Position numbers and translations under genes: made by a program. A DNA stretch of 64,000 nucleotides from Clostridia bacterium. GTDB taxonomy: Bacteria; Bacillota; Clostridia; Christensenellales; CAG-314. Positions within the stretch are counted from its first letter, which is position 1; each line of letters begins with the position of its first letter. Shown in pieces: positions 43,801-51,561 of the stretch. The notes beneath the pieces were generated by a model. That model was not told where the DNA came from, did not search any database, and worked only from the letters and a program-made list of their open reading frames with translations. The DNA is taken from contig CAAGHL010000042.1 in NCBI GenBank assembly GCA_900769665.1, forward strand, positions 1 through 64,000, in the 5' to 3' direction.

Positions 43801-44976
43801 GTTTTTGACAGCGTTTGTTGCTGTGGCTGCCTTGTACTTCGTGGTGTCGTTGTGGAACGCAACTGTATTGCCGTACATATCGTCGACATCACCGTCGATT
43901 GCAACTTTTGTTACGTACACGGTGGCTGTTGCCGTTTTTCCGTTGGATGTGGTTGCGGTAACGGTTACTTGACCTTCCTTAACAGCGGTAAGAGTACCTT
44001 GCTCGTTGATGGTTGCAACGTCGTTGTTGTCCGTAGTCCACATCACGGTTTTGTCCGTGGTATTGTCGGGAGCTACCGTTGCGGTAAACTCAATCGTACC
44101 ACCGACGGTAATGTAATCTTTGCCTTGTAAGTCTATGCTTTCGGCTTCCACGATTACTTTAATCGTTACCGATGCGCTTGCGCCCTGTCCGTCCTTGGCA
44201 GTTGCAGTAATCGTTGCAGAACCCGTGGCATGTGCCAACACTCTGCCGCGAGCAACTTCCACCACGTCGGGAGCGGAACTTGTCCACTCGATAGTTTTGT
44301 CGGTTGCATTTTCCGGCAAAACCGTTGTTTCCAGCGTTGCAGTTTCGTTTATTTTAAGCCAAAGCGTTTGTTCGCCATTGATTACAATACTTGTAACGGC
44401 AACGAGTTTGTCGATTTTTGCATTTTCCTTGTAGTCGCAAGTTTTGCAAGCGCGTTCCTTACTACCCTCGGCTTGGTAAGTAGCTTCGGTCACAACCGTC
44501 CACTCGCCTAGATCGTGCGCGGCAATTTCCGTCTTGTCGGAGCAAACGTCACATTCCTTCCAGTGGTTGGTTTCGTCATACTTCCACGTATCGCCGTAGC
44601 TGTGTGCCTTCATTTCAATTTCACGCGTTTCGGTGTGTTCGGCATTGTTTTTACAAACGCGCGTTTCGGAGCCTTTTTCCGTGCAGGAAGGCGCTTTGGT
44701 TTGTTGCCATTCGCCCCAATCGTGATCTCCGAGTTGACCGTAGGGTTGACCGCAATCTTCGCAAACAGCCTTGTCGGTACAAGTAGCTTTGCCGCCGTGG
44801 TGAGCGGCCTTGTCGGCAACTTCGTCGCAACCCTTGCACTTGTGCCAGTGTTCCTTTTCGTTGTACGACCACTCCGTTTCAAAGTCATGCATATGAGCGG
44901 GATTGCACGCCACCAACGTCAGGCAAAACACAACGAGCGCCGTAAGCAATGCAACCGCCAACATCCTTTTGTTCAT
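40885..44976 (-). CDS. Giant modular lipoprotein: Cys/His repeats, BIG2, two CBM9-like, LamG
   Basis: A 1363-aa protein. The ATG at 44976 has AAGGAGG upstream and starts a lipoprotein signal with Cys24. Domains in order: a Cys/His-rich region (about 29-185) with HWHKCKGC, CEDCG, HWKECDVC and CKTC; two BIG2 immunoglobulin-like domains (192-275, 278-357); a CBM9/DOMON-like sandwich starting IDGDVDDMYGN (about 358-560); a linker domain; a third BIG2 (about 665-745); a second CBM9-like copy starting IDGNVEDTMYAN; a fourth BIG2 (about 1045-1125); and a C-terminal LamG/concanavalin-like domain (about 1138-1363). No catalytic motif is seen. It probably binds polysaccharide at the cell surface for the co-transcribed transporter. 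It lies 110 bases after a gene with the same CBM9 and LamG parts. Confidence 0.88.
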   Translation of the reverse strand: MNKRMLAVALLTALVVFCLTLVACNPAHMHDFETEWSYNEKEHWHKCKGCDEVADKAAHHGGKATCTDKAVCEDCGQPYGQLGDHDWGEWQQTKAPSCTEKGSETRVCKNNAEHTETREIEMKAHSYGDTWKYDETNHWKECDVCSDKTEIAAHDLGEWTVVTEATYQAEGSKERACKTCDYKENAKIDKLVAVTSIVINGEQTLWLKINETATLETTVLPENATDKTIEWTSSAPDVVEVARGRVLAHATGSATITATAKDGQGASASVTIKVIVEAESIDLQGKDYITVGGTIEFTATVAPDNTTDKTVMWTTDNNDVATINEQGTLTAVKEGQVTVTATTSNGKTATATVYVTKVAIDGDVDDMYGNTVAFHNDTTKYKAATATNAVKNETRIVFGEAGLYITHKVTDAFVGEQTRVEDFLCTGDTPVAASGSQQANMYYFRFYVHPEKGKLFTNVYNGNTSKNYPWTNTTLELSSVVKLTAEGYNVEAFIPYSTIGLTAKPQTINFLTVNMFYATEGGTFKGSVGNNYGMPQAGFYNVDNHIKFDQKGYYRCNNTEYGTINAVEGVVLGTSNIVEGNYTTQFTVNATFQQFDSFTAVGGLTFDNPYVTEQGNGVYTISIPKAEESQYFAGKTVNILRGEETVGSFVITIVEGVPVKNITLEGAKTQLVKGEEVQLTVVYDPDNANLDKAITWNSSDETVLTVVDGKVTAVGYGYATITATTEGGVKAETTMWVPETVIDGNVEDTMYANTIPLHNDTLKYGKNTATNVVKNETKMIFGEKGLYITHNVTDSFVGPQTHIADYICTGDTAIAQKSGQKGNMFYLRFYVHPENGKNFTNIYNGSETSSNTYPWSNIALDLYHAVKITETGYTIEIFIPYSTIGLTEKPQSINFLSTNMLYPTQADATANKNLKPAIGNNYGLAQKNYYVLENYWKFDQMGYYCSKNTSFGIINEIGDVILGSTTVIDGMYQQTLNISSKFQFQNSFTAVPGLTFDCEYITEVGNGVYKISVPQDKQPDFAEGVTVKVLRGTEEIGTFKLTLVTNVPVTAVTINGPKAVFANDTVKLTATVTPSNATNPEVTWTSNNPEVATIDSKTGEVTILKAGTVTFTATADSITATHEMVIGEALGKDAVVKVDYSDGKATNKATGSEVVVDTVVRDAEKNATAFNHTDNNTFVKGIDGDANGALQTNNSKGSYLLVKDYNLGTGDFTISTWVKIDTNAAISGGNGTVIFANNKLDKTTGVYVTLRKNKDGYFTQVSYSGDKGDYNAKTKKVEFTQGAWHLFTLTRNGDTLSLYMDGKLVYSSKMAAGTSLGAQDLCFGAYINETWAYNKGNLIYDNVSIYDYALTEDQIKVLTANKM

Positions 44977-45086
44977 CGAGTTCCTCCTTAGATACTTTAT
45001 TTTTTTATTTGCAGAGCAAATATTAGAGCCTACTACTTTGTGTACCACATTGCCGCATTAACTACGACAAAGCGGTACATATTAGC

Positions 45087-47684
45087 CTACTTTTTGTACA
45101 TGTCGTACATTACTTTGATGTTGTTTTCGCCAAGCGCGCGTTGGAAGAAGCACACGTTGTCAAACATCAAATCTGTGTCGGTGTAAGTGAAACTGTCGCC
45201 GAAGAATCCACCGAAAGCCAACTTGCTTCCGCCAAGATTTACTCCCTCGGCAAGGGTTGCAGTGTACACCTTGCGAGCGTTTAGATAGATTGTTACGCTT
45301 GTGCCTTTGCGGACGAACGTAAGCAAATTCCACTCGCCTGCCGCAAACGGAAGAGTTTTTGTCTTTTCGTCTACCGTCGTACGAGGATCTCCGTTGTAAG
45401 AGAACTGCAACGAATAGGACGCTCCCTTGCGCATAGTCAGGTAGAAACCGTTGCCATTTTTGACGCCATTGACCGCGGTCGTGCCGAACAGCATGGTACT
45501 GTTACCGGTAGAGATAACCGTCGACGTGTCGATTTTGAGCCAAGTCGAAACGGTAAAGTCGCCTACTCCCGTCGTTACGCCGTCCAAAAGAGTGTATGCG
45601 CCGTTACGGTTGTTTGTAACCAATGCGCCGTTAGCCGCGCCGTCTACGCCGTTAGTAAACCTTAGGTCGGACATCGGTACGTTGTCAAACGAAGAGTGAT
45701 CGCCCGACAGTTTGACCGTCTTCACGGAAGCCGTTGTTTTGGTACCGCTGTTAGCGATTGTTCCGTTGTCGTACGTAACGTAGACATCGGCGTTGGCGGG
45801 CGTGAAGATTTCAAAGTTAAGTACGTATTCTTCGCCGTCAACAACAATCAACTCGCCGCGCGGAGAAGCAAACTTGCTTCGTTCCTCTTGGGGTATGGAT
45901 ATGCGGTAGGTTCCGTCGGAAAGCGGAGTGATATACTTTGTAAGGAAGGTAAATTCCTGCACTTCCAGCAGATTGTTTTCGTCGTCGGTTACGGCAAAGT
46001 CTTTCACATAGTAGCCGTCTTGCAAGTCGTCCTCGGTAAGTACGACGTTGTCCAAATTGACAGATTTGCGAATGTAGCCGTTTTCGCCGAACGGCAGGTA
46101 ATTTACTGCGTTCCAAACGTATTTGTTGCCGATACGAGTGTCGCCGTCCATGTTGGATACGTTGGTTGCGCCTTGCGGATAGTAACCGTAACAAGACAGT
46201 ATGTTGACCGCTTGCGGCGTTTGACTTACCGACAAAACGCTGTACGGAATGTAAATTTCCACGTTGTAACCCTTATCGGTCAGTTTACCCACAATGTTGA
46301 CGCCCAACTTCGACTTGCCCGTCAACTCCGTCCAAGCATAGTTTTGGGCGTTAGGTGTGTTAAAAGCGTAAGTTTTGTACGTGTCGGAGTACGGGTAGTA
46401 ACGTATTTGCCAACCGTTGCCGATTTTGCATTTGTCGCCGAACATAAAGTACGTTTCGGTGTGAGTGTTCAGTTGAATATTGCCGTCGGTCACTTCCACC
46501 AAAATGTACACGCCCTTACGAGCAATCTTGGCGCGCGTGGTTTGACTTGCACCGTTGAGAGTACTGCGCGAAATGCTCGGTCCGTAGTTGCCGTCGACTT
46601 CGCCGTCGAGAGTTACGGGAGCGTACAAAATTTCACTTTCCTGCGTTACACCCAAGTAAGTCACGCTGTACTTTACACCGTCGACAAAGTCTGCTATTTT
46701 GTCTGCCGCTACCGAAATGTTTGCCGTATTGTCGGCATTTTTGGTTACCGTTACGCCGTCGGGAACATTCCAAGTAACGTCTACGGGGGTTTGTTCGTTG
46801 TTAAGACCGTTGCTACCGAAGTTGGATGTGGCAGCTACCGTTGCGGTGTACTTGCCGTCCTTACAAAGGGCGTCGCTAAGGTGAATCGCGGGCGCATTGA
46901 GTATCGTCGGCTGACGACCGCCAAGGTCCACCACGCCTTCGTTACCCACTACCTTGTAAGTGTCGGGGGCTTTGATGTTACAACCCTTAGTACCCGTCCA
47001 AGTACGTTCCGCAGTGCTTGCGCTCTCCGTTTCGACGTGGTTGAAAGCAGGCATGTAACGCACGTAGCCGCAGTTGCCGACGCCGAGAGTACTCCAAGGA
47101 ATAAACGCCTCGGCAACGTAACCTTCGCACAAGCTTGTGTTGACGTTACCTTTGACAACCGACGCGCCTTCCCACAAATATACCCATTGACGGAATTCGG
47201 GTTTGCCGTCTACGGTTGTCAACCGCCATGAACGAGATTCTTTTTGTATTTCTCCGTCAACGCCCGTAGGCGCAAGACGAAGGTTGTATGTTTCCGTTTC
47301 GCTGTTGCCGAAGCCCTGTACGTAAATTTCCGCAGAGGTGTTACGAGACGCGGCACGCTCCGAGTTGTAGTACACTGCGTAATCGTTGACTACAATGCCG
47401 AAATACACGCCGAAGTCCGACACGTATGCCATTGTTGTCATCGTTACGTCTTCGGACACTTTGCTGACAATGGTAAATGCCGTTTTCTCGGCGTCCTTCC
47501 AAAAAGGCTCGTCCAGTACGCCGTCCACTACCGCGCCTTCGTCCTTTGCCAAGGGTTCGCTTGTAGCAGGTTGTTTTGGAACGGTATACTTGGGAAATTT
47601 GAAGTCGACGGCGTTACTGCATGCACACAGCAACGACACGACAAACACACAAATAAGTATCGGGATCAATATGCGTCTTTTCAT
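45087..47684 (-). CDS. Modular surface lipoprotein: CBM9-like x2 and LamG
   Basis: An 865-aa protein. The ATG at 47684 has AGGAGGAGG upstream and opens a lipoprotein signal with Cys22 (LLCACS). Domains: CBM9-like (about 40-260, GAVVDGVLDEPFWKDAE, a pattern shared with family 9 xylan-binding modules), a short immunoglobulin-like stretch (about 262-345), a second CBM9-like domain (about 350-560, LDGEVDGNYGPSI) and a LamG domain (about 655-865). The modules match those of the 1363-aa neighbour, so the two arose from one design. A glycan-capture role is inferred. The ribosome binding site overlaps the stop of the GH43 lipoprotein 13 bases upstream. Confidence 0.87.
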   Translation of the reverse strand: MKRRILIPILICVFVVSLLCACSNAVDFKFPKYTVPKQPATSEPLAKDEGAVVDGVLDEPFWKDAEKTAFTIVSKVSEDVTMTTMAYVSDFGVYFGIVVNDYAVYYNSERAASRNTSAEIYVQGFGNSETETYNLRLAPTGVDGEIQKESRSWRLTTVDGKPEFRQWVYLWEGASVVKGNVNTSLCEGYVAEAFIPWSTLGVGNCGYVRYMPAFNHVETESASTAERTWTGTKGCNIKAPDTYKVVGNEGVVDLGGRQPTILNAPAIHLSDALCKDGKYTATVAATSNFGSNGLNNEQTPVDVTWNVPDGVTVTKNADNTANISVAADKIADFVDGVKYSVTYLGVTQESEILYAPVTLDGEVDGNYGPSISRSTLNGASQTTRAKIARKGVYILVEVTDGNIQLNTHTETYFMFGDKCKIGNGWQIRYYPYSDTYKTYAFNTPNAQNYAWTELTGKSKLGVNIVGKLTDKGYNVEIYIPYSVLSVSQTPQAVNILSCYGYYPQGATNVSNMDGDTRIGNKYVWNAVNYLPFGENGYIRKSVNLDNVVLTEDDLQDGYYVKDFAVTDDENNLLEVQEFTFLTKYITPLSDGTYRISIPQEERSKFASPRGELIVVDGEEYVLNFEIFTPANADVYVTYDNGTIANSGTKTTASVKTVKLSGDHSSFDNVPMSDLRFTNGVDGAANGALVTNNRNGAYTLLDGVTTGVGDFTVSTWLKIDTSTVISTGNSTMLFGTTAVNGVKNGNGFYLTMRKGASYSLQFSYNGDPRTTVDEKTKTLPFAAGEWNLLTFVRKGTSVTIYLNARKVYTATLAEGVNLGGSKLAFGGFFGDSFTYTDTDLMFDNVCFFQRALGENNIKVMYDMYKK

Positions 47685-47697
47685 AGTTGTCCTCCTC

Positions 47698-49458
47698 CTA
47701 CTTGCCAAGCAACACTATTTCCGAAATACCGATGTTTTCCTGTCCTTCGGGACAAACAAAGGTAATAGTTACGGAGTTTATTTGCAATTCGTCAAATTCC
47801 GCAATAAGCGGAGCACCGGGGCGCATAACGCCCGAATCCAGTTGCGAATACTTTTCCAAATCGTAGTACATATTGTCTATACGCGCCGTGCCGTAGCATG
47901 TTTTGCCGTCGATATCCTTGCGGAAGCCGAAGTCCACACGCGCCACGCGGTAAAACGCGCTTTCGTACATACAACTGTTGTAAATCAACAATGCTCTTGC
48001 CGTTACGTAATCGTCAAACTTCATCGTTACGGTAACAAGCCCTTCGGAGTAAAACTCTTCGATAATGTCGATGTAGTGGAAACGAACCAATCCGTCGTTC
48101 AGTAGCTTGCAAGTGTTCGCATCGATGTCGCTTGTATTGCCGTCCACGGTTTGCGTTGCGGTAACGGTAGCTTGCGGTGCGAGATTTTTGTAGCCCGTGT
48201 ATGACGACGGTAAAGGTTGCGGACTTGTTGTAGGTCCGTTGGCTTTCAGTACTTCCAAGCCGTTTTGGTTTGTCACCCAGTTTACTCTGTCACATGCAAA
48301 TCCGCGGTTGTTGGAGCCTACACCCGACAGTCCTTCGCTTGCGCGGTTGCGGTCTTGGTGGTAGACAATCCACATTTCGTCGCCGTCCTCTACAAAGGCG
48401 TGACTGCCGCAGCAAAGCACGTGGTCCCACTCGTTGACCATGTAATCGATACCGATTACCAAACCGCCTTCCGACTCCTGTACCTTAGTAAATGGCCCCA
48501 TGGGGCTGTCGCCTACGGCTTGCATTACCGCGTACTCGGGATCGGTTGTCGCATTGATGGAGAACGTCAAGTAAAATTTGCCGTTACGCTCCGTCATGTA
48601 GGGAGCTTCGTTGATTTTGGTTTCACTGCGTTCGGGGCGAATGTCGCCGCCAAGCGTGGTACGGTCAAGCGTGGTAAGCTCGGTGTAAGTGCTGTAATCG
48701 GGAGTTGCCCAGTCGGTCATTTTTACAACGGAAATGATGTTAGAGCTGTGCGCGTTACGACTGCGGCACATATAAAGATACTTGGTGCCGTCCGACGCGA
48801 TAAACGGACATGCGTCGATAAAACTTGTATTGCGTTGGTACGACTCCGTTTCCTTGGCGTAATCCGTTTGGAAGAACGGAGCGTCGACGGCTTTACGAAT
48901 GTCGAATATGGGATCCGCCAACGTAAGTTCGTCGCCGTTGCCGTTTACACCGGTATACTGCACAAACGGACCTGCGGGGCTATCCGAAACAGCCATACCC
49001 AAATACTTGGTTTTGTAGTAGCCCGAAGCGCTGTTTTGCGCGCTGTAAAACAAATAGTACTTGCCGTCGGAAGGATCGTAGATAACTCCCGGCGCCCACA
49101 ATGAGGCTTTGCCCCAACTTGCCGATTCCGGCTGGTAGCAAATAGACACGGCTTGCCAATTAGTAAGGTCCTTACTCTTCCAGCAAGCGTATGCGGTACA
49201 GCTTGTAGTGTCGGTCGTTCCATAAAGGAAGAACCAATCTTTGTACTCGCCTTCGGTAACCTTGATTACACAAGGATCCGCGCCCGTTTCCAATAGATCG
49301 TTACGATAAAACAAATTTTTGTTGTAACCGATACTGTCGTCTTCGTCGTTGTAATACGGCAACTCCACTACGCCCAAGTCGTTAGATCCGTTGCACCCTG
49401 CAAATACAAATGTCGCTAACATTAGCACCGCCACAGTCAAAAACAGAAATTTTTTCAT
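47698..49458 (-). CDS. GH43-family lipoprotein
   Basis: A 586-aa protein with a lipoprotein signal (Cys22, FVFAGC). The beta-propeller has the GH43 pattern: ETGADPCVIKV with the base aspartate, SLWAPGVIYDPSDGKYYLFYSAQ, FIDACPFIASDG, and KINEAPYMTERNGKFYLTF with the acid glutamate. The C-terminal 150 residues are a beta-sandwich accessory domain beginning NLAPQATVTAT. It should cut arabinose- or xylose-containing glycans at the cell surface and feed the transporter encoded just upstream. GGAGAC precedes the ATG. It lies 147 bases after the MalG-like permease. Confidence 0.9.
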   Translation of the reverse strand: MKKFLFLTVAVLMLATFVFAGCNGSNDLGVVELPYYNDEDDSIGYNKNLFYRNDLLETGADPCVIKVTEGEYKDWFFLYGTTDTTSCTAYACWKSKDLTNWQAVSICYQPESASWGKASLWAPGVIYDPSDGKYYLFYSAQNSASGYYKTKYLGMAVSDSPAGPFVQYTGVNGNGDELTLADPIFDIRKAVDAPFFQTDYAKETESYQRNTSFIDACPFIASDGTKYLYMCRSRNAHSSNIISVVKMTDWATPDYSTYTELTTLDRTTLGGDIRPERSETKINEAPYMTERNGKFYLTFSINATTDPEYAVMQAVGDSPMGPFTKVQESEGGLVIGIDYMVNEWDHVLCCGSHAFVEDGDEMWIVYHQDRNRASEGLSGVGSNNRGFACDRVNWVTNQNGLEVLKANGPTTSPQPLPSSYTGYKNLAPQATVTATQTVDGNTSDIDANTCKLLNDGLVRFHYIDIIEEFYSEGLVTVTMKFDDYVTARALLIYNSCMYESAFYRVARVDFGFRKDIDGKTCYGTARIDNMYYDLEKYSQLDSGVMRPGAPLIAEFDELQINSVTITFVCPEGQENIGISEIVLLGK

Positions 49459-49605
49459 ATAGTCTCCGTAAAAAGAGTTGTCCTAAAAGAGTTGTCCTCA
49501 AACAAATGTCTTTCCGTTTGTGACGAACAAAACTTTCGGGAAAGTCGTTGCGATAAACCTCGAAGCTCGGCTACAAACCAAGCAATCGAGACGGCAACAA
49601 CGGTG

Positions 49606-50502
49606 TTACAGTTTCATGCCGCTTGTGGCAATACCTTCGATAAAGTACTTTTGTCCGAACAAATACAATGCCAAGGTAGGCACAAGCGAAACGGTCGCGC
49701 CTGCCATTACCACTGCCCAGTCGGTAGTGTACGTTCCTTTGAAGAATTGCAACGCAATTTGCAACGTGTATTTTTCCGGCGATTGCAAATACAAGAGCGG
49801 TCCGAGGTAGGCATTGTAACTGCCTACGAATGCCAACACCAATTGAGCAATCAATGCAGGCATGGACAACGGCAACATAACGCTGAAAAAGATGCCAAAA
49901 TTGCCTAAACCGTCGATTTTTGCGGCGTCCATCAAGTCGTTGGGAATGGAAAAGTAAAACTGTCGCAAGAAGAACACACAACTTGCTCCGCCCAACATTG
50001 CAGGTACAATCAACGGCCAAAACGTATCAACCCATCCGATTTTGTCAAATATGACGTAGGAGGGAATCAGCGTAATCGTACCGGGGATCATCATCGTACC
50101 AAGCAATACTGCAAACAGTACGTTTTTGGATTTATACTCCAACTTGGCAAACGCAAACGCCGCCAATGCCGCGATCAATACGCCGATTACCGACGACGGC
50201 ACCGACACAATCAATGTGTTGATAAAGCCGCGTATTACGGTAGGAACGACGTCATCGCTGCCGGAAGTGTAGATAAACACTTCTTTGTAACCGTGAAGGT
50301 CGACTTCCGCAGGCCACCAACTAAACGAAGAGTCCATGGCTTCCGACTTGCCCTTAAAGGAGGTGATTAGCACGATATACAACGGCAACAACACTGCAAG
50401 CGCAACGACGATAAGCACAAAATAGGTCAGCACCGTATTGAGGATGCGCTTTGCCTTTGTTCTGAAAATTAACGACGGATCGTAAATAGGTTTATCAGTC
50501 AT
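49606..50502 (-). CDS. Sugar ABC transporter permease, MalG-like (CUT1)
   Basis: A 298-aa membrane protein with six helices. The coupling motif that touches the ATPase is visible as DAAKIDGLGNFGIFFSVMLP (an EAA loop). It begins eight bases before the end of the MalF-like gene, so both are translated together. It imports an oligosaccharide released by the surface enzymes. Confidence 0.95.
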   Translation of the reverse strand: MTDKPIYDPSLIFRTKAKRILNTVLTYFVLIVVALAVLLPLYIVLITSFKGKSEAMDSSFSWWPAEVDLHGYKEVFIYTSGSDDVVPTVIRGFINTLIVSVPSSVIGVLIAALAAFAFAKLEYKSKNVLFAVLLGTMMIPGTITLIPSYVIFDKIGWVDTFWPLIVPAMLGGASCVFFLRQFYFSIPNDLMDAAKIDGLGNFGIFFSVMLPLSMPALIAQLVLAFVGSYNAYLGPLLYLQSPEKYTLQIALQFFKGTYTTDWAVVMAGATVSLVPTLALYLFGQKYFIEGIATSGMKL

Positions 50503-51418
50503 ACTTCACCCACTTTTTGCTTACGACAAAGTTGATTATTGTAATTACTACAATCATAATTGACAATATCCAAGCTACTGCCGAAGCATGTCCCATATTG
50601 TTGTATTCGAAGGCTTCGCGATACAGATAGAAAACTATGGTAATACCTCTGCCGTTAGGTCCGCCGGAGGTATTCCAAACTTGCGAACGAGCAAACTCCT
50701 GCAATACGTTGATTATACCCGTGACCAACAGGAAAAACATTGTAGGCGAAATTGCCGGCAAGGTAATGTTTTTGAACTTTTGCCAAGCATTGGCACCGTC
50801 CAAGGACGCCGCCTCGTAGTAGGTTTTGTTGACGGTTGTAAGCGCGGCCGTCAGTATTACTATCTTGTAGCCCGTAGTGCTCCACACCATCATCAGTATC
50901 AATCCGGGTATGTACCAATCGGCGTCGCCGCGGAAATTGATACGCGTACCGAAAATGCTTTCGATAAGTTGATTGATCGGTCCGTAATTGTAGTCCAACA
51001 GCACGTTCCACATCAACGTCAACGCCACTACCGAGCATACGAACGGAATAAAGTAAACCGTGCGGAAGAAGGGCTTTCCCTTGATCTCCTTTGTAAGCAA
51101 CATCGACACCAACAATGCAATAGCCATGGAAATCGGCCAAGCCAATGCCATGAGCAAGGTGTTACCTACCGCCTTCCAAAAGCCGTTTTCGGGATTAAGT
51201 ACATAAATAAAGTTGTCAAAACCGCAAAACGTGCCTTCCGACAGGTCGTAGGTGTACTCCATTGTCAGAAACGCCATTGCCAATCCGACAATCAACGGCA
51301 ACAATCCAAACAGCAAAAAGCGCAATACGGGCGCAAAAGAAAACAAGAAACCTTCCAGTTCGCGTCCGACTTTTTTGCGTTTTGGACTTTTAATTGCAAT
51401 ATCCGCATCCTTAATCAT
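50495..51418 (-). CDS. Sugar ABC transporter permease, MalF-like (CUT1)
   Basis: A 307-aa membrane protein with six helices after a charged N terminus. The EAA loop reads EAASLDGANAWQKFKNITLP near residue 210. The start at 51418 has GGAGAAA upstream. It lies 144 bases after the binding-protein gene; that gap holds a GAAGACAT/ATGTCTTTC palindrome near 51529-51550 and a second GCCGCGG-type hairpin, which could stabilise the upstream message so that binding protein is made in excess. Confidence 0.95.
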   Translation of the reverse strand: MIKDADIAIKSPKRKKVGRELEGFLFSFAPVLRFLLFGLLPLIVGLAMAFLTMEYTYDLSEGTFCGFDNFIYVLNPENGFWKAVGNTLLMALAWPISMAIALLVSMLLTKEIKGKPFFRTVYFIPFVCSVVALTLMWNVLLDYNYGPINQLIESIFGTRINFRGDADWYIPGLILMMVWSTTGYKIVILTAALTTVNKTYYEAASLDGANAWQKFKNITLPAISPTMFFLLVTGIINVLQEFARSQVWNTSGGPNGRGITIVFYLYREAFEYNNMGHASAVAWILSIMIVVITIINFVVSKKWVKYD

Positions 51419-51561
51419 CGTTTTTCTCCGTAAAAGCCGCCGCGAAAACCATCAGCTTTCCGCGGCAACTTCCTTTACAAATATCCTACCGACCGATTTG
51501 CCGTATAGCAAAATCTCAGTCGTTCGTCGAAAGACATACATGTCTTCGGACTTTTTTTTCG

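Noticed and set aside
45696..47231. 511-aa open frame on the plus strand opposite the 865-aa lipoprotein
   Set aside because: It has no ribosome binding site or recognisable domain and is very rich in Val, Arg and His, the composition expected from reading the complement of a real gene. The minus-strand gene has a signal peptide and domains.
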